Positions 8,700 to 17,052 of a stretch of DNA of 64,000 nt are shown here, one piece after another. The notes beneath the pieces were generated by a model that saw only the letters and a list, made by a program, of their open reading frames with translations, was not told where the DNA came from and did not search any database. A program made the position numbers and the translations under genes. Positions within the stretch are counted from its first letter, which is position 1; each line of letters begins with the position of its first letter. Source of the stretch: Ardenticatenaceae bacterium (GTDB taxonomy: Bacteria > Chloroflexota > Anaerolineae > Promineifilales > Promineifilaceae); the NCBI GenBank assembly GCA_020634495.1, contig JACKBR010000013.1, positions 1 through 64,000 on the forward strand, written 5' to 3'.

Positions 8700-10030
8700 T
8701 GAGATTGGCTCGTGGCATTGGCGCGCCGAGGTGGTCATCAACCAACACCACCTGCCAATGGTGGCCGGGCATGTTGGGACTCAATCTCAAACCGCACCCC
8801 AGAGCTGGATTTAGTCACCGACCTGGCAAGGCGTCTACCATTGAAGCCAGAATTACGGGCAAAGCTGGCAGCGAAATTGTCGCCACTCACCTGGTTTTGG
8901 CTACCGTGGTGAAGGAGCAGCGGGGGTTGGTTATCCGCGACCAATTTTCTTTTGGCGACGTGGCCCGGTTCCAGAAGGGTCTTACCTGAGTGGCTCATTG
9001 CCCAGTTGACCAAATATTCGCACATCGCCAGGCCAACTGGCGCGGCCGTCCGCCTCGCCCAAATGACGACCCAGTTTCGGCATGTTACTCGCATTTGGCG
9101 CTGGCTCTTGAACAGACTGACATTCAGGCACCCAAGACGACCCGCGACCATCTATTTGCCTTTCATCGATGAGCAGCCAGGCTGCGTTAAGGTGCCACCA
9201 TCAATCTCTCCATCTGCACACCTTCAGGGGACGCCCACTTTTTACAGGAGCAGATAGCTGTGCCCAATGCCGTGCTGACGCTGCTGGACTGAAAAGCCGC
9301 AGTCGCTCCTGTTTTTGATAGAGGCAGATGGTGTTTTCCTCAAACAGACCTTGACCAGCGGGTGGAGCAGGCCAGGACAAGAGTTGCCATCAGGAATGCG
9401 CCTGACCGAGCCATCTTTTACCTGCTGTGGCAGTGGCCTCGCGTCGGTGTGAGAAGAGGATTACAGCAGACGGATGTGGATTTGCGTCGAGTGGTGCTCA
9501 TCTGACGCTAAGGGGTTGAAGGACAGGTCTGTTTACCTGACCAAACGGGTCACTGAGCGCTGAACAACATCTTGAGGTGCGTGGGCCGGGCGTTGAGTAG
9601 GGACCATCTTGTTCATCTACCGCGCTGCCGCTGTCGAAAGACCTGCGCAAACTGCATCAAGGCAGCGGGCAAGCACTGGAGCGTGAAGATGACGCCGCAC
9701 ATGCTGCGCCATACCTTTTGCCACGCAGCTGGTCAATGCTGGGGCGAAGGTGACGACGATTCAGGCGTTGTTGGGGCATGCGGCTGAACACGACGATGAC
9801 GTATGCCCGTGTATGACCAAACGGTAATGGCTAATTTTTTCGCAATGGCAGATTGAAGGTGCAACGGCTGCTTTTATCTGCGCAACGGTTACCCAAAACG
9901 CTCTTGCTTTGCTGGATAAGCTTAGCAGGATGGATTGAATGATGAACAGCAACAGATTCTGGCTGAATTGCGCCGCTGTTTGGTAACCGATTATAGCTAG
10001 CTGAAACCAGCAACCAAAAAGATTGTTAAC
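8700..10030 (+). pseudogene. Tyrosine recombinase remnant C (homologue of remnant A)
   Basis: The 3' part (9510-10020) parallels remnant A: VYLTKRVTE, a degraded FIYR segment, TPHMLRHTF at about 9690-9718 (box II), QLVNAGAKVTTIQALLGHAA (frames corrected) and a tail ending near EQQQILAELR. Upstream, 8720-9180 gives fragments such as DLVTDLARRLPLKPELRAKL and LPEWLIAQLTKYSHIARPTG, whose family I cannot name; they may be the N-terminal part or a partner recombinase. The whole stretch carries many one-base shifts. It must be inactive. Confidence 0.6.
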
Positions 10031-10039
10031 GAGCTAACG

Positions 10040-10865
10040 ATACTCAAACTAAGAAAAGGCTGAGCTTGGGGAGCCTAGTTTTTCTTTTTTGGTTCTTTCT
10101 TTGGGCAATGCCGTTGAAAGAACAGGTGGTTGTCGAATGACGGGACCCACGCGTGGGCGAGGAAAGAACACGGCGGGGGAATCCAAGCGTACCTCTCCCC
10201 CAGCAGTTGACCATCTATTTTGGTAACTGAAACTAGCATTATAAGTGTAATAGTATCCATAGCTGCTGCCAGGAGCCCAGCAACAACCATTCCTCGTCCT
10301 ACCTTGTTTTTTATAAGTTTTATGCATCATAATTCATCTTGATTCGCACGATTTATCAGGCTTCCGTTGAGCTATTAGTATAAAAGCAAGAATGAAAAGC
10401 CTATTGCTTTGGGTAAATAAATCAGCACATTTTTGCTCCAAATGACAATCCTATTTAACTTACAAGGCTGGTCAAAATCTGTTTGAGTATATGGCCCACT
10501 TGCCCCACCTCCTAGTATAACATACCCAACACTTATTCCCAAGTTTCACCTAAATGGAACGCTTCTCCATCTTCCCAGAAAAACTTGCCTGAGCTCCCCT
10601 TCTATAAAACTTAACTCAACGGTTACAAGGTATGAAAACCCCTTCTGAGAATCAATGTTTTATCTGGTTCCATACAAGCTTCAATTGATAGTCAAAGTGG
10701 CATCGGCTTCTAAACCCAACTCTCATCCTGACCCATATAAGTAAAAATATCTATTTCTCCGAATCAAGATTTACCATCACCGCACCGCTATGGCATCTGT
10801 TGCACTACCAGATATGCTCAAACATAATTGCATCTGGAAATACGATATCTTCCAAACTTTATCTA
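10040..10865. other. AT-richer spacer with no recognisable gene
   Basis: Between recombinase remnant C and the RHS tip there is no convincing frame. A minus-strand open stretch at 10049-10330 gives low-complexity sequence (RTKKEKLGSP at one end) without family features. The rest is broken in all frames. It may be the eroded effector part of the RHS gene that ends near 10870. No structured RNA or tRNA was seen. Confidence 0.5.
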
Positions 10866-10870
10866 ATGTT

Positions 10871-11251
10871 TTGTGATATTTTTGTTGGAGGCTTCATGAC
10901 CACACCATAAATGTCTAGAGTTCGACTATTCTGTCCGTCGTTCCAGTAGACTGATGGCACGGAACTAAAAATCTCGCCGTATAGTCGTGCAAGACCATCA
11001 TCAGGTGTAAGAGGGTCATAACTTTTTTAATTGAATCCAGGCATCGTGACATACTTGAAATGCTTCATCATCGCCATTTTCTTGGTACTGCATACAGTGA
11101 CCTGTTGGATCGGTAAAGACAAGCGGATTATTATTGACATAAGAGTATCTATTGAAGCTTTGCGGGTTATTGGGGTCTGGTACAATGGTGTCGGGAGAAA
11201 CCATGCGGTTCGTGTTTGGCACGTAATAGCGAGCGTTCATGTAAACAAGCA
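10871..11251 (-). pseudogene. RHS-repeat core end with variable C-terminal tip, remnant 1
   Basis: Minus-strand reading begins within LVYMNARYYVPNTNRMVSPD at 11251, followed by PQSFNRYSYVNNNP and DPTGH, the canonical RHS-associated core end. The tail then diverges (QYQENGDDEAFQVCHDAWIQ). The frame breaks at an A6 run near 11027 and can be continued as SYDPLTPDDGLARLYGEIFS to a stop near 10873, so the last stop may come from a one-base shift. Everything upstream of the core is missing: the fragment starts immediately beyond the M23 peptidase stop. It is a decayed tip of a secreted RHS or polymorphic-toxin protein. Confidence 0.65.
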
Positions 11252-11261
11252 CTCCGTCAAA

Positions 11262-12504
11262 TTACTCACACGGCCGATTTAACCCCGCCAAAATCCAGCA
11301 ATCCATCCCCTGATTTAGCCATGCCTGGGCATCTACCCAGATGCCGTCTACCAACAAGTCCCAGTGCAGGTGGTTGCCCGTAGAGAGCCCCGTCGTGCCC
11401 ACTTCGCCCACAATTTGGCCGGGTGTCACCACATCCCCTGGCGCAACGGCAATGCTGGACATGTGGTAAAAGCCGCTGTAAATCCCCAGCCCGTGGTCGA
11501 TGATGACCGCGCCGCCCCGCACAAACAGCATTTCTGCAACCACAACGGTTCCTCCCGCCGGGGCCAGCACGGGAGTGCCGCCGTACGCGGCAAAATCAAC
11601 GCCCTCGTGGTAGGTGCGGTAGGGGCCGCCGTTGTAGGAGCGCCGCGCCCCAAAAGTGGAGCTGATTTCTAAATAGCTGTCGATGGGCAGTTGGAAGGGG
11701 GCGTCCCATTGGGCGGGGCCGCTGTTTTGTTCCCAAATGGCAAAGAGCCGTTCGCGCTCGTCGGCAATGGATTGCTGGTCGATTTGGGCGGCCGTTCCCG
11801 TGAGCGTTAGCTGTTGATAGTCCCAATCGGGCAGATCGCGGAACTGCCAGGGCTGTTCCCAAGGGGGTGCGCCCTCTACCTGAATGTGCAGTACGGGCTG
11901 CTGCGTGCCAAAAAACGCCCCGGTGCCGGTGAGCCCTACCAGGAATCGGCCGTTACAAACATATCCATCTCGTTGTCACCGAGAACGGCCGTTACCCCCA
12001 ATGCCGGGTCTGTTTCCGCCCGAAGACCCACCGCCTGCCCCGGTGCCGCTGCTAATTGAGACAGCTCCAGGCGGCTAAACCCGGCGGGCAGTTCGCGGGG
12101 TATCGCGGTTTCGGCAGGTACAAAAATGGCCTGGTACAGGGCAGGACGGTACGGGGAAGGTTGCTCATTGCGTATAGCGATTTGCCACGGCGAGGCTTGC
12201 TGAGCAACGGCCGTTGCCCATAAATTCCCCCAGGGCCGTGTAAAATGCCAGATTGTTCAACGGCCGTTTCTGGCAAAACAAGCTCGGTGCCAATTGCCGG
12301 TTGGCGCAGCGGGTTTGGGTGAGGATTTAATTCGTGCAGGGCAGATTCCGTCACCTGAAAGCGCAAGGCCAAAGCGGCCCAGGTGTCGCCGGGTTGGATG
12401 ATGATGGTCGTGGTGGGGGTGGTTTGGGCAATGATGGGGAACGGCCGTAGCCCCAGCAAGAGCAAACCAATCAGCCAGGCAATCCCTTTTTTGTGCATGG
12501 CCAT
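11262..12504 (-). pseudogene. LysM domain plus M23 metallopeptidase, frameshifted (or mis-sequenced)
   Basis: From ATG 12504 there is a signal peptide (hydrophobic core IAWLIGLLLLGL), then a LysM domain (IQPGDTWAALALRFQVTESA). After a shift near 12240, about 300 bases continue in another frame; after a second shift near 11935 the sequence runs through a coiled region to the M23 domain, with HEGVDFAA (HxxxD zinc ligands) near 11607 and HLHWD near 11367. Frame-corrected length is about 410 residues. M23/LysM proteins are secreted endopeptidases cutting peptide cross-links in murein-like walls. It is last in the minus-strand operon that starts at 14432. Its 3' end abuts the degraded region, and the last residues read through the 22-bp repeat. 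Zinc ligands are intact, so assembly error is possible. Confidence 0.7.
11281..11302 (+). repeat. 22-bp direct repeat, right copy
   Basis: Identical to 4428-4449. It overlaps the last codons of the M23 peptidase reading frame and lies next to the RHS remnant junction, so it coincides with the right border of the pseudogene-rich segment. Confidence 0.7.
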
Positions 12505-12564
12505 ATTGTACTGCCCAGCAAAACATTGGCCAGTTCCGCAGGTTAGCCAGAATTTGCCAAAGGA

Positions 12565-13008
12565 TTATGGCTCTGGTGGCGCTATGGGCGGGGTAGGCCA
12601 GGGTGTTGCTTCTGGTGGCGCAAGCGTTGGTTCGGTGGGAATTGGCGCAACTTCGGGTTCTGTAAGCGGAATAGCACTCTCTGGCGGCAGTGTGGGATCA
12701 ATATGTTCTTCCCAATCTTCCAGCACACCGCCGTTTACCACAATCCCCGCTCCCAGGCTGGCGGTGCCTGGCTGTTTTTGATTTAGCTGAAACAAATAAA
12801 CAGCCATCACCAGGCCAGAAAAGATGAAGAACGTTGCCAGCAAAACAGGCCAGGAAATTTTTGTTTTGCCAGCACGTCGGCGAGATATTTTGCCTGCTTT
12901 TGGCGCTTTTGACTTTTTGCCGGTCGCAATTTGCTCATTGTAATCATGGCGCAGCTCGCCAATGATGCTTTCTAACGGCCGTTTCTCTTGAGCGTCCTGG
13001 TTTGCCAT
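12565..13008 (-). CDS. Hypothetical single-pass membrane protein with Pro/Glu-rich tail
   Basis: A 147-residue protein. The N terminus is charged (about 50 residues, with a Lys/Arg-rich stretch KISRRRAGKTK), followed by one membrane helix (PVLLATFFIFSGLVMAVYLF) and an outside tail that becomes Pro/Thr/Glu-rich (PTEPTLAPPEATPWPTPP). Orientation by the positive-inside rule is N-in. The start ATG 13008 lies 2 bases past the stop of the upstream pilin-like gene, so they are co-transcribed and probably coupled. I do not recognise a family. Position between a pilin-like repeat protein and a secreted peptidase suggests a cell-envelope role. Confidence 0.75.
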   Translation of the reverse strand: MANQDAQEKRPLESIIGELRHDYNEQIATGKKSKAPKAGKISRRRAGKTKISWPVLLATFFIFSGLVMAVYLFQLNQKQPGTASLGAGIVVNGGVLEDWEEHIDPTLPPESAIPLTEPEVAPIPTEPTLAPPEATPWPTPPIAPPEP

Positions 13009-13010
13009 AA

Positions 13011-14432
13011 TTATTTACTCGTGGTGATGGTAACGGCCGTTTGGGTAGATGCGTCAAATGTGGCCGACCAATAAGCGCTGCCTTTGTAATCAGCCCGAAT
13101 CTTGTGGGTGCCTGGCGGAACGGAAACTTGGGCCAGTCCGTCGTTATCCGTTTTTTCATGGACTCCAATGTAATCGCCTGATTCGGTGAAGACGTAAATT
13201 TGGACGTTTTTCTGCGGCTGGCCAGATTCATCAACCACCCGCACGACCAGCTCACCGTCCTTAATCTCAATAGTGGCTGCCTTCCCGTTTCGGGTGGTGA
13301 CAACGCCAGACCAAAATTCCCCGGCCTGGTAATTGGCCCGGAATTTATACGGCCCTTCTGGCAAGTCCAAAGAGACGCGCCCCTGAGCATCAGTTTGGCC
13401 GTTCACGCCGACATAATCGCCATTTGGCGTGAAAGCGTAAACCGCCACATCGCCAATGCCCTGGCCCTGGCTGTTTGTGACCTGCACCTCGATGGCCGAT
13501 TGGTTGGTTTGAATAACGGCCGAATTTTGTGCGGGTGTCTGTGCTGGGTCAGACCAATATTGATTTTGGCGGTAATCTGCCCGAAACTTGAAGGTTCCGG
13601 CAGGCAGATCTAAAACGACATTGCCCCTGCTGTCCGTGCTGCCATAAAGCCCAGCGTATTGATCATTTTCTGAGAAGGCATAAACGCGAACATTGTCGAT
13701 GCCGTTGCCCCGGGCATCGATCACCTGCACGGTGAAGGGCTGCTGTCCGGTTGCAATGGTTGTTGAGTTGGTGGCCGGTGTTTCGGCAATATTGGACCAA
13801 TATTCTTGCTCCCGATAGTTGGCCCGGAACTTGTAGCTGCCGTCCGCAAGGTTGAACACAATTTGGCCGTTGCTATCGCTGTCCCCATCAAGACCAATGA
13901 AGTGATCTGCATCTGTGAAAGCATAAACCCGTACATTGGGTACACCAGCCTGGGCTGCATCAACTACATTGAGGGTAAACGGCCGTTGTCCGGTTTCTAT
14001 AACTGCCAGCCAGTCGCTTGGCCAATGAACTACCGGAGACCAAAACTGCTTGCCCTGGTAATCTGCCCGGAATTTGTAGCCGCCTTCAGCCATATCATTA
14101 AAGGTCAACTCGCCCGTTTCATCTGTATTGCCAAAATTTCCCAGGTAACGGCCAGCTTCATTAAAGGCATAGGCACGCACGTTGGCAATCCCTAAGCCGT
14201 CGGCATCAACGACCTTCACAACGATCTGGCCAGGGCTTTCGGCTTCACTGGTTTCAACGGTGGGCGGGTTAAAAATTTGGCTGAAAACATCCCCAATCTT
14301 GGGGCCAAGCAACACAAGCGTTAAAACGGTAACCAGGGCAACCAGCGCAATGAGTAGGGCATATTCAACCTGGCTCTGTCCGTTCTGCGATGTTTGAGGT
14401 TTTTGTTTCACAGGAGCAACCTTCCGATACAT
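13011..14432 (-). CDS. Flp-pilin-like N terminus fused to five CnaB-like repeats
   Basis: A 473-residue exported protein. Residues 1-18 are polar with several lysines; then GQSQVEYALLIALVALVTVL and the following LVLLGPKI give a class-III (Flp/Tad) prepilin-like segment with the conserved Glu at +5. After a linker (NPPTVETSEAES) come five tandem repeats of about 81 residues (roughly 68-473), each built as VxVxDxxGxGIxNVRxYAF, then a G-x-TD-x-x-G turn, then GxYKFRADY and YWS. This looks like the CnaB/carboxypeptidase-regulatory-like beta-sandwich fold. First gene of the minus-strand operon with 12565-13008 and the M23 peptidase. No sortase motif. It could be a giant minor pilin or a surface stalk anchored by its helix. 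Confidence 0.78.
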   Translation of the reverse strand: MYRKVAPVKQKPQTSQNGQSQVEYALLIALVALVTVLTLVLLGPKIGDVFSQIFNPPTVETSEAESPGQIVVKVVDADGLGIANVRAYAFNEAGRYLGNFGNTDETGELTFNDMAEGGYKFRADYQGKQFWSPVVHWPSDWLAVIETGQRPFTLNVVDAAQAGVPNVRVYAFTDADHFIGLDGDSDSNGQIVFNLADGSYKFRANYREQEYWSNIAETPATNSTTIATGQQPFTVQVIDARGNGIDNVRVYAFSENDQYAGLYGSTDSRGNVVLDLPAGTFKFRADYRQNQYWSDPAQTPAQNSAVIQTNQSAIEVQVTNSQGQGIGDVAVYAFTPNGDYVGVNGQTDAQGRVSLDLPEGPYKFRANYQAGEFWSGVVTTRNGKAATIEIKDGELVVRVVDESGQPQKNVQIYVFTESGDYIGVHEKTDNDGLAQVSVPPGTHKIRADYKGSAYWSATFDASTQTAVTITTSK

Positions 14433-14639
14433 AGTTACTGCAAAGATGCAAAAAAATTATGGTGTTCAGATAGTTTTGGTTAAGAAATTGCCGCGGAACA
14501 CCGCGCCGGCTTCAAGTTTATTAAGGCCACTGTACCATCTGCCTTTGCGGAGTTCAGTAGGAATTTTCAGCCAGATTCGCTCGCAGGCGGTAGTTCATTA
14601 GTCAGGGAAAGTTTTCGGCAGCCATTTGGCAGCAAACGT

Positions 14640-14668
14640 TTGACATTGATGACGCGCTGTGTTATAAA
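14640..14668 (+). promoter_or_regulatory. Consensus sigma-70-type promoter upstream of folK
   Basis: TTGACA at 14640-14645 and TATAAA at 14663-14668 are separated by 17 bases, a near-perfect vegetative promoter pointing to folK (ATG 14819), with an untranslated leader of about 140 bases. The rest of the 14433-14818 gap shows no gene; divergent signals for the minus-strand pilin-like operon must also lie here but none stands out. Confidence 0.6.
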
Positions 14669-14818
14669 TTTTGCCATATGACGCAGGGCATCATTTAGGA
14701 CAATTTACACAACAGGCGTCAGGCACTTTTTAGGGATTTTCTAAAGACTGTGCATCCAGGCCAAGGCTCAGACTCATTCATGAAGCTTCCTGGAAACATC
14801 GGTTAACAAACGAGCATT

Positions 14819-15322
14819 ATGCAGGCGATTTATTTAGGATTGGGCACAAATTTAGGTGACCGGGCAGCCAATTTGCAGGCCGCTGTGATTGGTTTGGCCA
14901 AGGAGTTAGTCATTACGGCCGTTTCCCCACTTTACCAAACCGCACCCTGGGGTGTTACTGACCAGCCTGACTTTATAAACATGTGCCTCGCCGCCGAAAC
15001 AGCGTTGTCTCCCATCGAGCTTTTAACCTTTATCAAAGACCTTGAAGTTGAAATCGGCCGTTTGCCCAGCAAACGCTGGGGGCCGCGCCTGATTGATATT
15101 GACCTTCTTTTTTACGCCAACCAAATTCTTGAAACCGAAAATTTAAAGATTCCGCATCCAGAGCTGGCTGAGCGCGCTTTTGTGCTGTGCCCGCTGGCTG
15201 ACATTGCGCCAAATTTCGTGCACCCTGTGCTGCGCCAGACGATTGCTGCGTTGGCAGCTAAAGTTGGGGATGAAGGGATACGGCCGTTTGCGCCCAAATT
15301 TAGTCTGGAAATGAACCAATAA
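14819..15322 (+). CDS. folK: 2-amino-4-hydroxy-6-hydroxymethyldihydropteridine pyrophosphokinase
   Basis: Transfers pyrophosphate from ATP to hydroxymethyl-dihydropterin, the step before dihydropteroate synthase in folate synthesis. It has 167 residues, normal length. GLGTNLGDR is at residues 7-15, the substrate segment TAPWGVTDQPDFINMC near 41-56, and the HPPK signature RWGPRLIDIDLLFY near 80-94, all present. folP (16106-16965) follows after a TetR gene, so the two folate steps are probably expressed together. A consensus promoter lies 150 bases upstream. Confidence 0.93.
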   Translation: MQAIYLGLGTNLGDRAANLQAAVIGLAKELVITAVSPLYQTAPWGVTDQPDFINMCLAAETALSPIELLTFIKDLEVEIGRLPSKRWGPRLIDIDLLFYANQILETENLKIPHPELAERAFVLCPLADIAPNFVHPVLRQTIAALAAKVGDEGIRPFAPKFSLEMNQ

Positions 15323-15346
15323 GCTTTTTTTTCTCTTGAAAAAAAG

Positions 15347-15372
15347 TCACCACTCAAAAAATGAGTGGCGAC
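15347..15372. promoter_or_regulatory. Inverted repeat at TetR start, possible operator
   Basis: GTCACCACTC (15347-15356) and GAGTGGCGAC (15363-15372) form a 10-base palindrome with one mismatch around 6 bases and cover the first proposed TetR start codon. TetR proteins usually bind palindromes of this size near their own gene. If this is the operator, ATG 15391 is the better start. Confidence 0.35.
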
Positions 15373-16017
15373 TCAAAATGTGAAAATCCTATGTTAGAAA
15401 CCGCTACAACCACCCGCCGCGAACGTCGTATCGCCGCCCGAAGAGCACAAATATTAGATGCGGCTGCCAACGTGTTTAGCCACAAAGGGTATGAAAAGGC
15501 AACCACCAAAGAGATTGCCGAAATGGCTGATGTCTCAGAAGGAACCTTATTCAACTACTTTGCCACCAAACGAGAGCTGCTCATTGGCGTGGCAAAAGCG
15601 TATGCCGATGAGGTCGCTGCCGACATCGAGTCGGTGCAGGGTGAGACATTTGAAGATTTACTGGCCCAGCTCGCCGCCAACCGCTTCCGCCGTGGCCGTG
15701 AGCGGCGGCTGTTCATGCTCTTTTTGTATGAATCCCGCCTAAACGCAGATGTTCACAAATATTACGTGGAAGAAGCGCTCCAGCACATCATTGGCACGCT
15801 AGAACGCCGCTTGACGGCCTTGATAGATGCGGGCGTGATGCGCCCCGTTGACCCGGCCTTAACGGCCCGGATGATGAGCGCCACCACCATGGGTTTTGCC
15901 GCTTTGTTTGAATTAGGCGTTTCCATTGGCACAGACTCGCCAGAAAAGTTAGGCGCGTTTGTGACAGATATTCAATTAAATGGCTTACGCAATGGGCTGG
16001 GGGGTGGTGAGAAGTAA
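15361..16017 (+). CDS. TetR/AcrR family transcriptional regulator
   Basis: 218 residues from ATG 15361, or 208 from ATG 15391; the second is equally plausible since residues 1-10 are not family-like. The helix-turn-helix is at about residues 28-70 (ILDAAANVFSHKGYEKATTK, then VSEGTLFNYFATKRELL), typical of TetR. The C-terminal ligand domain is undefined. The start overlaps an inverted repeat, GTCACCACTC/GAGTGGCGAC (15347-15372), which could be an autoregulatory operator. It lies between folK and folP on the same strand, which is unusual. The ligand is unknown. Confidence 0.85.
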   Translation: MSGDSKCENPMLETATTTRRERRIAARRAQILDAAANVFSHKGYEKATTKEIAEMADVSEGTLFNYFATKRELLIGVAKAYADEVAADIESVQGETFEDLLAQLAANRFRRGRERRLFMLFLYESRLNADVHKYYVEEALQHIIGTLERRLTALIDAGVMRPVDPALTARMMSATTMGFAALFELGVSIGTDSPEKLGAFVTDIQLNGLRNGLGGGEK

Positions 16018-16105
16018 GAAGTTAAAAGTGAAAAGTGAATAGTAAGAAGTGGAAAGTGAAAAAGTAAAAGTGAAAAGTAATTTGTGTTAGGAATTGTGGG
16101 AAAGA

Positions 16106-16965
16106 ATGTTTGAGTGGGGCAAAAAAACGTACGTGATGGGCATTGTGAACATTACCCCGGATAGTTTTTCTGGGGATGGCGTGCTGGTGCGTGGCGATGC
16201 TGTGCAAACGGCCGTTTCCCAGGCCCAGCAGTTTGTCGCCGACGGTGCCGACATCATCGACATTGGTGGCGAAAGCACCCGCCCCGGCAGCTCACCCTGA
16301 CGGAAGCAGAGGAGTTGGCCAGAGTGATTCCTGTGATTGAGGCGGTGAAAACGGCCGTGTCGCTGCCCATTTCCGTAGACACCTACCGGGCAGCGGTCGC
16401 TGAAGCTGCTTTGGCAGCCGGGGCAAGTTGGGTAAACGACGTTTGGGGATTGCGCATGGATTCTCGCATGGCCCAGGTCGTAGCCCAGGCCAATTGCCCG
16501 ATCATCCTCATGCACAATCGCAGCAAACCGAAGGATGTGGCCCAAGAAGAACGGCTCGGCGGCCGTTACGTAGGCGTAAAATACGACGATCTGATCGCCG
16601 ACATCAAGCACGAGCTTAACGAAAGCGTCGAATTGGCACGGCGAGCTGGCGTCAAGGAGGAAAATATCATTTTGGACCCTGGTGTGGGGTTCGGCAAGAC
16701 GGTTGCCCAGAATTTGCAAATTGTGAACCAACTCGATCAGTTCAAAACGATGGGTTTTCCTATTTTATTAGGCACTTCACGTAAATCATTTATTGGCTAC
16801 ACGCTCGATTTGCCGCCGGAGGAGCGGCTGGAGGGTACGGCCGCTACCGTAGCGGTTGGCATTGCGCGTGGGGCAGATATGGTGCGGGTGCACGATGTTA
16901 AAGAAATTGTGCGGCTGGCAAAGATGACAGACGCGATTATTAGAGGCAAAGAGATTGGAGATTAG
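16106..16965 (+). pseudogene. folP: Dihydropteroate synthase with one frameshift
   Basis: Condenses hydroxymethyl-dihydropterin pyrophosphate with p-aminobenzoate. From ATG 16106 the first frame has MGIVNITPDSFS and DIIDIGGESTRPGSS, then stops at 16300. The second frame begins inside LTEAEELARVIPVI and runs to 16965 with ISVDTYRA, DPGVGFGKT, LLGTSRKSFIG and a VRVHDV end. The break is at a C run near 16295 (CACCCTGACGG; one more C restores SSPLTEAEEL). All catalytic segments are otherwise intact, so this is either a recent null allele or a homopolymer error. It is an essential step unless another copy exists elsewhere. Confidence 0.85.
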
Positions 16966-17042
16966 AGATTGGAGATTGGGGAAGCACCGCGGATGTGACG
17001 GGCAATCTCCAGTCAACCAATCTCCAATTTCCCCCAAAAGGG
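16965..17042. repeat. AGATTGGAG hairpin spacer repeat, copy 1
   Basis: Alternating AGATTGGAG/AGATTAGAG units face CAATCTCC units later in the spacer (GGCAATCTCCAGTCAACCAA, then TCTCCAATTT), so the transcript folds back on itself. Same family at 18142-18206, 22259-22330, 55290-55352 and 61709-61770. All five lie in short gaps between co-directional genes. Confidence 0.65.
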
Positions 17043-17052
17043 AGCAAAAAAG

